Shown piece after piece: positions 11,367 through 21,393 of a DNA stretch of 64,000 nucleotides. Where the stretch lies: the NCBI GenBank assembly GCA_028095005.1, contig CM051462.1, forward strand, positions 171,129,955 through 171,193,954, written 5' to 3'. The translations under genes and the position numbers were made by a program. Position 1 is the first letter of the stretch. Each line of letters begins with the position of its first letter. Source of the DNA: Rhynchospora pubera. Its lineage: Eukaryota; Streptophyta; Magnoliopsida; Poales; Cyperaceae. The notes under the pieces are model-generated. The model was not told the origin of the DNA. It searched no databases and was given only the letters and a program-made list of their open reading frames with translations.

Positions 11367-11376
11367 CTTTCGTAGG
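11367..11376. repeat. Target-site duplication of MED22-leader MITE, distal
   Basis: CTTTCGTAGG, identical to 11147-11156. It marks where the original MED22 leader or promoter resumes. Confidence 0.8.
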
Positions 11377-12279
11377 CCTACAACTTTAACTATTTATAGG
11401 CCAAACTTGGGCCTAATTGAAATTATTTATGGGCCAAACTGGATTGTAGAACTTATCTTTACATTTCCAGTGAAGTAGCCAAGTAGGTAGCTTAAATAAA
11501 GTTAGAGCGCTGTTACTGTCTAATTACAGTAAATGATGTGCTTTAAAACAGATTATATAATATGACACAGAGAAAGAAGCAATTAGAGATAATGATTTAT
11601 ATGGTGTCAAGTTGCAAATTACATCATTTCTTATGTAAATCACACTTAAGTTAAAGATTATAGTACAATTGGCCGGCGGCTTTCTCTAGCTACGAGTAGT
11701 TTACCACCTAGTCATTAATAACTAATTTGCCATACATATAATTGAATCATATGTCAACAAGGGTGCTTTCGTGTATTAGCAAATTCTTAGATTTTCATGC
11801 TTCCATGATCTAGACAAAAGCAACATGTTCATATAATATATTGAAGTTTTAATTAATTGTTCTTTTGTTGTAGGAAATGTTTTCCCTCAATTCTCAAAAG
11901 GCGCCTTGCAAGTGCATGCTGCCTCTTTAATCAATGCAAGTTAAACAATTGCTCTTCATTGTGAATTATTTTCATTTACGCCCATGCAGTTTATTTAACC
12001 AACAACACATTCGAATTATCATGGATTCCAAATCTTCTATTTTGAATTCTCAGCGGCAATCCCTGTTGCTAGTATGAGAAATATGTCCCAATATTAGTAG
12101 GCCGGCCGGGTAAATAACAAAAGTCATTGGACCCACTTGTCAGTTATTGAAAGATAGAGCTTTCCAGACATTTTGCAACAGGACTTCACGGAGAAAGAAC
12201 ATTTTATATATTCTACTCATTAGCGTATGTATTTGATCTAGAAGCTTTATTTGGAAGCCCAATCCAGTTCTACTTAAAA
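11377..12279. other. Promoter side of MED22 and intergenic DNA
   Basis: No gene is recognised. The first part is presumably the displaced promoter of MED22 on the minus strand. The rest is ordinary AT-rich sequence. Confidence 0.4.
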
Positions 12280-12425
12280 GGTGCGTTTGGATCGTTGGAA
12301 AAAAGAAAAAGAAGAAGAAAAAAAATTATAAACAATCCAAACTCTTTACAAATTTACACACTTTTCAATACTTTTTCCCACTTCTTCTCTTTTTCTCTTC
12401 TTCCCACACCTATCCAAACGGAGCC
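12280..12425. mobile_element. Tourist-like MITE (GGTGCGTTTGGAT ends)
   Basis: The left end GGTGCGTTTGGATCG and the reverse complement of the right end GGCTCCGTTTGGATAGG are imperfect TIRs. The interior has purine-rich and pyrimidine-rich arms (AAAAAGAAAAAGAAG versus CTTCTTCTCTTTTTC) that can pair. A 3-bp AAA on both sides (12277-12279 and 12426-12428) is compatible with a PIF/Harbinger-type 3-bp duplication. It belongs to the same family as 46534-46722 and 51978-52126. Confidence 0.65.
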
Positions 12426-13170
12426 AAAGAAAGATGAATTTGTGTCTATGTGACTTCAATGTCCCAAAAAGAAAAATACGTAAAAAAAAGTAAGAGAGTT
12501 CACATTTATTTATTATTAAGATTAAAAAGTTGAAAGCAACTCAGAAGTATTAATCTAGAAAAATTTTGAAGTAAGTTCAGGAATGATGCTACAAATAACA
12601 ACCAAGGTGACTCATCTGTGAATAGATCAAAGTCAAAACCACATCATTGTTGAATTTCATTTTTTAAATTTAGAAATACTCCCTATATAAAATGTTATTA
12701 AACAAATGGTTTCTCCCTTTATTCTGATCATGTCTTTTCTTCTGACATAATACCTTTGAAACAATTCAGTTTGCATTTTATTTTCCTACAAGGCCCATAA
12801 GTTTGACGTAATTGATAGACACCTAGAACTTTGAACTCCTGGTATTGATGGTAATAGATAGCAGAACTACAATTAACAAATCAGCAGTAAGGCCGTAAGG
12901 GTTGGAAATTAAACTAAATTAATAATAGATAAATGGTATAAAAAAAAGTGAGATAGTAAATATGTCTTTGGCGTATAACATTCAAAAAATGACATGTTTT
13001 AAAAAATAAAAAAATAGTAATAAAATCTTTAAAATTGTAAAATTTAGTTTGCTATGAGATTTCAATATGTAAATTACATTAATAAAATTAGATTTTTTCA
13101 ATTTAAAAAAATATCCCCGAAAAAAGTCCGTGTTGCATAAAACATCCTATGCACTATAATGCATATTAAA
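12426..13170. other. Intergenic AT-rich DNA
   Basis: Nothing recognisable beyond AT-rich sequence and short homopolymers. Confidence 0.5.
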
Positions 13171-13173
13171 CTT

Positions 13174-13213
<40 letters not shown>

Positions 13214-13621
13214 GTGTTTTGCTATGGTGAGTTGCAACTCACCAAAGGGTCCATGAGTTGAGCTCAAAATTTTAAAATTTAGTTCAAAATGACCTATCTA
13301 AACCGTCTAGTACGATCTCCCAATTGAAGTCTCCATGCAGACCAAATTTTATATTTTTTCGAAATTTTTAATTATTTTTTTGAAATTTTAGAAAATCATT
13401 AATCAAATTAGTTCTGAACCGTTTAAAAATAACAGTTTTTAAAAATTCGAAAAAAATACTTAAAATTTTTTAAAAATATATAAAATTTCGTTTGCATGGA
13501 GATGTTAATAAGGAGATCGTATTAGATGGTTCGAATTGGTCATTTTGAACTATTTGAACTAAATTTCGGAATTTTGAGTGCAACTCACGGACCTTTTGGT
13601 GAGTTGCAACTCACGATAGCA

Positions 13622-13666
<45 letters not shown>

Positions 13667-13669
13667 AAG
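13171..13669. repeat. Foldback element with microsatellite-tipped arms
   Basis: This is a long palindrome. It begins CTTTCTCTCTCT then (AT)n and GCTATGGTGAGTTGCAACTC, and ends with the complement: GAGTTGCAACTCACGATAGC, (AT)n, then GAGAGAGAAAG at 13669. The arms of about 210-230 bp enclose an AT-rich centre near 13390-13450. The inner arms carry the core seen in the neighbouring elements: AAACCGT, then TCTCC..GAAGTCTCC, then AGACCAAATTTTATATTTTT. It has no coding capacity. Confidence 0.75.
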
Positions 13670-13680
13670 ATTGACTAAAA

Positions 13681-14049
13681 TATACTCCAGCATACAGATC
13701 AAACCCGTATGCTGTAGTCGTTTCTCAAAATTTAAAATTCAAACAGTCGATCCAAACCGTTCAACTTGTTCTCCATATAAAAATATCCTTTAAGATCAAA
13801 TTTTATATTTTTTCGAATTTTTTTTTACTATATATTATGCTATTTTTAAATTGAAGGGTCAGAAATAATCATTTACAGTGTTTTTTAAAAATAATATAAT
13901 ATATAGCAAAAAAATTCGAAAAAATATAAATTTTGATTTCATAGGAGATTTCAATATGGAGAACAATTTGAACAGTTCGGATCGACTGTATGAATTTTTA
14001 ATTTTGAGAAACGACTCCAGCATACATACAATCTGTATGTTGGAGTATA
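13681..14049. repeat. Foldback element 2 (TATACTCCA ends)
   Basis: The left end TATACTCCAGCATACAGAT pairs with the right end, whose reverse complement is TATACTCCAACATACAGAT. Inside, CGTTTCTCAAAA pairs with TTTTGAGAAACGACTC, and the core GATCCAAACCGTTCAAC pairs with TTTGAACAGTTCGGATC. The short ORF at 13878-14108 runs along one arm and is not a gene. No target duplication was identified. Confidence 0.7.
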
Positions 14050-14071
14050 CTCCAGCATTGATGTCTTTTTT

Positions 14072-14374
14072 GAGTTATTTTTTGAAGATCCGAAATTCAA
14101 TTAGTTAATCCAAACCGTTCAAATTGATCACCATATTGAAATACCATTGAAGACCAAATTTTACATTTTTTTGAATTTTTTTGCTATTTATTTTGATATG
14201 TTCAAATTGGAGGGTCTGAAATACTCCAATTATAACGTTTTTTAAAAATAGCATAATAAATAGCAGAGAAATTCGAAAAAATGTAAAATTTGGTCTCCAA
14301 GGGTATTTTAATATGGTGAATAAGTTGAACGGTTCGGATTGAGCATTTGAATTTTGGATTTCAAAAAACGACTC
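14072..14374. repeat. Foldback element 3
   Basis: GAGTTATTTTTTGAAGATCC at the left pairs with GGATTTCAAAAAACGACTC at the right. The inner core AATCCAAACCGTTCAAATTG pairs with AAGTTGAACGGTTCGGATTG, followed by CACCATATTGAAATACC and AGACCAAATTTTACATTTTT. The minus-strand ORF at 14105-14410 is a by-product of the arm. Confidence 0.7.
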
Positions 14375-15350
14375 TATGACACGGGACCCTCTGTGCCATC
14401 TATGGCACATTAGCCATTACACACACACACACACGTACGTTGTGTTTGTTTCATTTTTTGTATAGAGAATTGAAGCAACTACCATGTAAAAAATGAAATA
14501 TTAATAATTTCCGAATAAGTAAAGTTAAAAAAAGTACAATAAAATGAATTGAAACATTTGTCAATGAAGCAACTCAGTGCACAAGTGGGTTCAAAAGATT
14601 GAAAAGATTAAATTATCTAATTAATTATCTTCATTGCTACCACAACCATCTCACCTAAACTATCTAGTTAATAAAATCCCTTCCTTAATTAAGGATGCAT
14701 CTTCAATCAATAAACTAAACAAACGTACAACTGCCGACTGTACTGAATAAAGAAAGAATGTGACATTCAATTTTTCAGGTACTTGTACATGATTTGCATT
14801 CCAATCCGTATCTAAATAAATATCCACATAAGCCCCCAATACTTGATATATATAATTTTTTTTCGTATATTAGTCATGCCGACAGTGTACTAATTTGGTA
14901 CGTAGCTGAGTGTCTCAATCGCAGAAATAAGATAGTTAAATTGAAATTAAATCTTGAAAGGACACGAACTTAGTTCACGGGTTTAGCTAACCATGATTAG
15001 TCAATTGACAAGACTGGTTTGATTGCACAGATAGAATTTAATTAATTATAATTATCTAAAAGGGTTAGACATTCTAGAGTCTAAAAGATAAAAAGGACTA
15101 GGTTTAGTTTCTACCCCAATGGGCAATTAAGTATGCATAGAGAATCACTTCACATGACTTTAAGTGAAATGCACCCAATCTCTAGTTCTCATAGTTTATG
15201 GAGTAGGTAATGTCTCTTGGAAAGCAATTGAGACAATACTTTGAAATTCTTGCCCACATTGCTTGGATTGTTAACTGGTTTCCAAGATTATTCAAGCAAA
15301 CATCATCTCAATTATCAACCCATGTTTATTCTTTTTTAAGAGGGGCCCCT
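14375..15350. other. Intergenic DNA left of the retrotransposon array
   Basis: Plain AT-rich sequence with a short (AC)n tract near 14418. No gene is seen. Confidence 0.5.
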
Positions 15351-15355
15351 TAAAC
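15351..15355. repeat. Target-site duplication, left, of the whole copia array
   Basis: TAAAC immediately precedes LTR1 and is identical to 41457-41461, which immediately follow LTR4. No such repeat flanks the inner LTRs. Confidence 0.9.
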
Positions 15356-17117
15356 TGTTAGTTGAGTGCATAATTTTCATTTTATGATTAAATACTACTA
15401 ATTATCCATAAACAATCATGCACAAACACGGATCTTGCACTAAGCCATTCACACAAGAGAGAAAGGTTCAGGGTATACCTCTCTTGAGCTAGTAATCAAG
15501 AGGCTCGAACCGGCTAGGTTGTAGGTGGTTGTGCTCACGTCTAGCTCGCGCCTCCTTGTCGAATCGCCTCGAGTCCACTTGGTATTAACCAAATCCTCTA
15601 CAAGTTATGCTAGTAACTTGGAGGAAATGCCTAATCCCTAGCTTTCCCAATCTTCTAGCAAATAAACTAATTGATTTGAGGAAGAGAGGGGGCTCAACAC
15701 ATGAGCTAATGGAGAGGGAGAGAGGAGAGGCGCCGGCCACAAAGAGGGGGGGGCGGCTAGGGTTTTGTGGGAGAGAGAGAGTGGGGGATTTGCTACCATA
15801 TACCCCTTTATATAGTGCTCAAACCCTACCTACCTCTCAACACCTATTTACAACTTTGCCATCCCACCTACCACTAGCTATGGCCGGCCACATTATGGGC
15901 CCTTCATGGGCTATGTGCATTGCCTCTTGGGTCCACTTAATCACCTATTAAATGGCCCTTCTTGTTGCTCCCAATTTGACTCCCTATTGGGCCTTTAATT
16001 AACTATTTAATTAAAGCCCTATTAAGTGCATATGTGTTGAAATAAATAATTATTAACTTAATAATAATTATTTAGGGATTAGATAATGCATTAATTTATT
16101 TCTATATGATCCCTTTGATTTAATTAATTATAACGGTCTACAACGCTATTTAATTAATTAATCAACTCATCATATTTTGCAATACCAATTATTGCAAATA
16201 AATAAATAATGCAAGCATGGTTAAAACACCAATTCTGTGTGACCCTTTGAGGATTTACGCTACGTTGGACATGGAGTTAAATCGCTATTTAAATCCAATA
16301 ATCATAAGCGGTATCTAGCAACACGTTATGATTCCCAATTCGCATAAATAGTGTACAGCTACAATATTTCAATCCTGCATAAGAGAATAAAAGTATATCT
16401 CTATTTTGATTCCTATGCCTCACGATATCATCGTATAATCCAAGATAGGAATGTGTCATTCTTGCAGATTATACGTTTCTTGATCTAGAGATAATTGTAT
16501 CAGTTGCTAGCAAACAATCTATCTCCATCAAGGGGCCCAAACAGATATCGTCACTCACTAAGTGAATTAATGAGGGACATACGGTTTTCTTGACTATTTA
16601 ACTTTTCCCCGCACAGTTCAAGAGAACATAAATAACGTCCGTATAGCAGCCCTTATCGGGAATCAGCGGTAGACGATATTTATTGAACCTATCCTCATGT
16701 GGAAAAGATAAATATCTCAAACTTAGAATCAAAATCATAACGAAATAAATAATGACACCAAAACACAATCCATATATTTATTTCGTTGGGTCATGTCCTG
16801 TACTATGTTCAAATAACATAAACATATGCAATTAAGTTGGTTACTCTTAACCTGTGATTTATAGAACTTAATCAACACTTAACTTGCATACTAATCTTAT
16901 TGATAATTAATGTTCCTTGTTAATTATCAAGATTATGGACGCTTTAGATTTATTGTTGTCATTTACTACTAAATGAATCACAGTGATCTATAATTCAAAT
17001 CCTCAACCTGAATGAACTGTCAACACATAAATCAAGGAACAAATGATATAAAATCATCCATAACATAAAACCATAGAAGTAGCCAAAAAGATTGGCTTCT
17101 AGGACATATCTCTAACA
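15356..17117 (-). repeat. LTR1 (outer left; 3' LTR of unit A)
   Basis: On the plus strand it begins TGTTAG and ends CTAACA, a 6-bp inverted terminal pair. A TATA box lies on the minus strand at 15805-15815. It differs from LTR2-4 by a private G at 15471. Because transcription runs leftward, read-out from this copy enters host DNA toward MED22. Confidence 0.95.
15805..15815 (-). promoter_or_regulatory. LTR1 TATA box
   Basis: On the minus strand it reads CTATATAAAGG. Transcription would start about 30 bp further left, near 15775, leaving about 420 bp of R-U5 before the LTR edge. Confidence 0.7.
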
Positions 17118-17128
17118 ATCTCCCACTT
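17118..17128 (-). other. Polypurine tract, unit A
   Basis: On the minus strand AAGTGGGAGAT directly abuts the 3' LTR (LTR1). It is the plus-strand primer for reverse transcription. Confidence 0.85.
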
Positions 17129-17229
17129 GGCCTAGAGTCAATCAACAGTGACTTCTAGCCAGTGTATAGTACTCAATGTAATATCCAAATATACATATCT
17201 CATACTAACGCCTAAATAAAAGATACAAC

Positions 17230-20200
17230 TCAAAGCCAATCAGGCATACGCCTAATCCCCATGGATGCAACATGCAACTCATGCGCGGCTCGAGACAAAG
17301 GCTTTGTCAGAGGGTCCGCTGTGTTCGCGGCACCGTCCACCTTCTTGACCTTGACCCATCCGTCATTGACCAACTGACGGATGAGATGGAACCGTCGTAG
17401 AATGTGCCTAGTCTTCTGGTGAGACCTAGGCTCCTTGGACTGAGCTATGGCTCCCGTATTGTCGCAGTAGATATCCACTGGACCCGAGATGCTTGGAACC
17501 ACCTCTAGCTCGGTCAAGAACTCCTTGATCCATACGGCCTCTTTTGCTGCTTCACCAGCCGCTAAGTATTCCGCTTCGGTGACGGAATCGGCCGTAGTAT
17601 CTTGCTTGGAACTCTTCCAACTTACGGCACCACCATTAAGCAGAAATACAAAGCCGGACTGTGATTTGGAGTCATCTCGATCGGTTTGGAAACTAGCATC
17701 GGTGTAACCAGTTACAACGAGCTCTTGGTCTCCACCGTAAACGAGAATGCTCTCTTGGGTTCTCTTGAGATACTTGAGGATATTCTTGACTGCGGTCCAA
17801 TGTGCCATGCCCGGGTTGGCTTGGTATCGACTAGTCACGCTAATCGGATGTGCCACATCGGGGCGAGTGCATAGCATGGCATACATAATCGATCCGACTA
17901 CAGATGGATACTTGAATCGCTTCATGTACTCCCGATCTGTCTCCGTTGTCGGACCTTGAGTCTTGCTCAAGTAAATGCCATGTGACATAGGCAAGAATCC
18001 CTTCTTGGAATTCGCCATGTTGTGTTTTTGCAACACCTTGTCAATGTATGCATCTTGGCTCAAACCTAACATCCTCTTTGATCTATCTCTATAGATCTTG
18101 ATTCCTAGGATGTAGGCGGCCTCGCCCAAGTCTTTCATTGAGAACACTTTCTTCAATGAATCCTTGACTGCATTCAATTCGGGAATATCATTCCCGATCA
18201 AGAGTATATCGTCAACATATAGAACAAGAAACACAACTACGCTCCCGCTAAACCTCTTGTAGACACAAGGTTCCTTTTCACTTTGAGAGAAGTTCAATTT
18301 CTTGACTTCCTCATCAAAGCGCTTGTTCCAACTCCGTGATGCTTGCTTCAATCCATAAATGGATCGTTGAAGCTTGCATACTTTGTTAGCATTCTTTGGA
18401 TCCACAAAACACTCGGGTTGTGTCATATACACATCCTCTTCCAAATTTCCATTTAGGAAGGCGGTTTTGACATCCATTTGCCAAATCTCATAATCATAGA
18501 ATGTGGCAATTGCTAACATGATCCGAATTGACTTGAACATGACGACGGGCGAGAAGGTTTCTTCATAGTCAATACCATGAATTTGCTTGTAACCTTTCGC
18601 TACAAGTCGTGCTTTGTAAATGGTCAAGTTGCCATCCATGTCGACCTTTCTCTTAAAGATCCATTTGTTCTCAACGGGTTTTACTCCGTTGGGAAGGTCA
18701 ACCAAGGTCCATACCTTGTTGTCATACATGGATTGCATTTCGGATTCCATGGCTTTTAGCCATTCCTTGGAGTCGGTTTTCTTTCTCATGTCATCAACGG
18801 TCAAAGGCTCATCGTTCTCCATAACGAGAACGTCGTGCAAACCTAAATATCTTATAGGTGGACGACTTGGCCTTGCCGATCTTCGTAGGGTAGAAGTTTG
18901 AGGTTCTTGAACTTGTTCCACAACGGTTTGTGGACTTTGTTCTTGAACTTCAAGTGAAGGTGCTTCCTCAACATCATCGACTCGCGATATGTTTGAGTTT
19001 TCATTTGAGGGAGCTTGTTCGTGAACCTCTTCTTCCACAACAACTTGTGGAATGGGTTCGGCTACAACCTCATTTGGTGCATCCACATTTTGTGCAACCT
19101 CATTTGGCACCACATTGGGAACAACCACATTGCCTACTTGAGGCATGCTTTGTTGTTGCGGTTCTTGAATTTCTTCAATCACCACGTTGCTCCCACTACT
19201 TCTTCTTGAGAGAAACTCCTTCTCCAAGAACACACCATAACGAGCAACAACTATCTTGTTCTCGTTGCGGTTATAGAAGTAGTAACCCTTCGTTTCCTTA
19301 GGGTATCCTACGAAATGACATTTGTCCGATTTGGGTCCAAGCTTATCGCTCACTAGCCTTTTCACATAAGCTTCACAACCCCAAATCTTGAGAAACGACA
19401 TGCTTGGTTTCTTCTTAAACCAAAGCTCATAGGGCGTCTTCTCAACGGACTTTGATGGAACACGGTTTAATGTAAAAGTTGCGGTTTCAAGGGCGTATCC
19501 CCAAAAGGACATAGGCAAATCGGCTTGGCTCATCATTGATCGAACCATGTCAAGCAAAGTTCGATTCCTCCTTTCGGATACTCCATTCCATTGTGGTGTT
19601 CCGGGTGGAGTGAGTTGTGGAACGATTCCACACTCCTTTAGATAGTTGCCAAACTCATGGCTCAAGTACTCACCACCTCGATCGGATCGTAAGACCTTGA
19701 TCTTTCGACCAAGTTGGTTCTCAACTTCATTCTTAAATTCTTTGAACTTGTCAAAGGATTCAGATTTGTGACGCATCAAGTAGATATACCCGTATCTACT
19801 ATGGTCATCGGTGAATGTGATGAAGTATGAATAACCACCACGCGCACAAATGCTCATAGGCCCACATACATCGGTATGTACAAGGTCTAACAAGTCATTT
19901 GCCCTTGTCCCTTTGTTAGGAAAAGGCGCTTTGGTCATCTTTCCCATCAAACAAGATTCGCATGTGTCAATTGGCTCGAAAGCGAATTGATCCAAGAGAC
20001 CAACGGTTTGTAATCTCTTGATGCGTTTCTCATTGATATGACCTAAGCGGCAATGCCACATCAAAGTTGCATTCTCATGTGAAATCTTACGTTTCCTATT
20101 GTCATTCTCAACACTCAAGATAAGTCCGCTAGAATCAAGCAAATAAAGACCATTCAATAAATGCGCATCACAAAAACGAACTTCATTTCGAAACAAGGTC

Positions 20201-21393
20201 AACAACTTGTTCTTTATTACAACATCAAAACCATCCATGTCCAAACAAGAGATAGAGATAATGTTTCGAGTGATAGAGGGAACTAAAAATACATCCTTTA
20301 GTTCCAACACAAAACCGGAAGGTAAAGTTAAATCCACGCTCCCAATGGCCATAGCGGAGATGCACGTGCCATTCCCGACGCGGAGTTGAACTTCACCTTT
20401 CTCGAGCCGCCTCCTATTCTTTAGGACCTGCACATTTCGACAAATGTGAGCACACGAACCGGTATCGAATACCCAATCGGTGTTAGAGGTAGCGAGAAGG
20501 GTTTCGATGACAAATATACCTGAAGAAGAAGGTTGGACGGTTCCCGCCTTCTTGTCGGCAAGGTACTTGGGGCAGTTTCTCCTCCAATGACCCTTGTTGC
20601 TACAGTAGTAGCAAACGGTCTCGGGAGTGGCCGGGTTCTTCTTCTTCTTGGAACCCACGGGAGCACCCTTGGCCGAACCTTGGGGCGTCACCGGGCCTTT
20701 GCCCTTCTTGGCTTTACGGCCTCGCTTCTTGATCTTCTTGCTCTTGTCACTCACGGCAAGAACATCCTTTGGGCCCTTCTCCTTCTTGAGACTATCCTCC
20801 GTCTCAACGAGCATGTTTTGGAGATCATCCATGCTCTTGTCCATGCCATTCATCCGGTAGTTCACAACAAAACCGGTGAAGCTTGGAGGGAGGGAGTTGA
20901 GAATGAAATCTTGAATCGCACCCGTAGGAAAGGGCGTATCAAGCTTTTCGAGCTGCCGAAACAACCCCGCCATCTTCATGACGTGTGGCCCGACTTCATG
21001 ACCCTCCGCCAAGCGAGTGTTGGCGACGGCCTTGATGAGACGGGCCCTTTCGGTGCGGGCCTTGGTTTGGAACATGTTCTTGAGACGAGTGATCATCTCG
21101 AACACTCCATATCCACTATCGATGAACTCCTTTTGGAGTTCCGATTCCATGACCGCAACCATCAAGACCGACATCTCCATGTCGTCATTGACGTGCTTCT
21201 CATATTCCTCTTGCTTATCCTTTGGATCGGTGTCCTTAGGAGCAGAGAGAATCGGAGTGGAGAGGAGGTACTCCCTTTTTTCAAACCTAAAGGCAAGCCT
21301 TAGGTTGCGGTGCCAATCCAAGAAATTAGCACCGTTAAAGGCGAGTTTCTCTTTCTCAAGAAGAGAACGAAGCGTTAAAGAGGAGGAAGACAT
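17230..21393 (-). CDS. Copia Gag-Pol polyprotein, unit A, 1387 aa, intact
   Basis: A single frame encodes capsid-like Gag (about 1-255), a CCHC knuckle (C261, C264, H269, C274), aspartic protease (D310-T-G), the integrase zinc region (H447, H452, C478, C481), the integrase catalytic triad D508, D571, E607 (35 residues between the last two), a variable Val/Glu/Pro-rich linker (about 735-840), reverse transcriptase (about 895-1130, YVDD at 1059-1062) and RNase H (D1232, E1275, D1311, D1360). The domain order PR-INT-RT-RH defines Ty1/copia. The product would make particles, copy its RNA and integrate the cDNA. The frame has no stop or shift. Unit A alone has Leu at residue 49, where B and C have Pro (base 21248). 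A 2.06-kb leader lies between the primer site and the ATG; the stop is about 100 nt before the polypurine tract. Confidence 0.96.
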   Translation of the reverse strand: MSSSSLTLRSLLEKEKLAFNGANFLDWHRNLRLAFRFEKREYLLSTPILSAPKDTDPKDKQEEYEKHVNDDMEMSVLMVAVMESELQKEFIDSGYGVFEMITRLKNMFQTKARTERARLIKAVANTRLAEGHEVGPHVMKMAGLFRQLEKLDTPFPTGAIQDFILNSLPPSFTGFVVNYRMNGMDKSMDDLQNMLVETEDSLKKEKGPKDVLAVSDKSKKIKKRGRKAKKGKGPVTPQGSAKGAPVGSKKKKNPATPETVCYYCSNKGHWRRNCPKYLADKKAGTVQPSSSGIFVIETLLATSNTDWVFDTGSCAHICRNVQVLKNRRRLEKGEVQLRVGNGTCISAMAIGSVDLTLPSGFVLELKDVFLVPSITRNIISISCLDMDGFDVVIKNKLLTLFRNEVRFCDAHLLNGLYLLDSSGLILSVENDNRKRKISHENATLMWHCRLGHINEKRIKRLQTVGLLDQFAFEPIDTCESCLMGKMTKAPFPNKGTRANDLLDLVHTDVCGPMSICARGGYSYFITFTDDHSRYGYIYLMRHKSESFDKFKEFKNEVENQLGRKIKVLRSDRGGEYLSHEFGNYLKECGIVPQLTPPGTPQWNGVSERRNRTLLDMVRSMMSQADLPMSFWGYALETATFTLNRVPSKSVEKTPYELWFKKKPSMSFLKIWGCEAYVKRLVSDKLGPKSDKCHFVGYPKETKGYYFYNRNENKIVVARYGVFLEKEFLSRRSSGSNVVIEEIQEPQQQSMPQVGNVVVPNVVPNEVAQNVDAPNEVVAEPIPQVVVEEEVHEQAPSNENSNISRVDDVEEAPSLEVQEQSPQTVVEQVQEPQTSTLRRSARPSRPPIRYLGLHDVLVMENDEPLTVDDMRKKTDSKEWLKAMESEMQSMYDNKVWTLVDLPNGVKPVENKWIFKRKVDMDGNLTIYKARLVAKGYKQIHGIDYEETFSPVVMFKSIRIMLAIATFYDYEIWQMDVKTAFLNGNLEEDVYMTQPECFVDPKNANKVCKLQRSIYGLKQASRSWNKRFDEEVKKLNFSQSEKEPCVYKRFSGSVVVFLVLYVDDILLIGNDIPELNAVKDSLKKVFSMKDLGEAAYILGIKIYRDRSKRMLGLSQDAYIDKVLQKHNMANSKKGFLPMSHGIYLSKTQGPTTETDREYMKRFKYPSVVGSIMYAMLCTRPDVAHPISVTSRYQANPGMAHWTAVKNILKYLKRTQESILVYGGDQELVVTGYTDASFQTDRDDSKSQSGFVFLLNGGAVSWKSSKQDTTADSVTEAEYLAAGEAAKEAVWIKEFLTELEVVPSISGPVDIYCDNTGAIAQSKEPRSHQKTRHILRRFHLIRQLVNDGWVKVKKVDGAANTADPLTKPLSRAAHELHVASMGIRRMPDWL

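Noticed and set aside
13681..14058. Direct repeat TACTCCAGCAT at both ends as a target duplication of foldback 2
   Set aside because: The repeat overlaps the inverted ends, so element boundaries and duplication cannot both be satisfied.
15607..15951. 114-aa plus-strand ORF in each LTR (also 23720, 31833, 39946)
   Set aside because: It is antisense to the LTR promoter and covers the TATA/R/U5 region. The repeats are identical only because the LTRs are; no protein features.
20533..21303. 256-aa plus-strand ORF opposite gag (also in units B and C)
   Set aside because: It is the antisense shadow of a GC-richer gag coding region; no domain is recognised.
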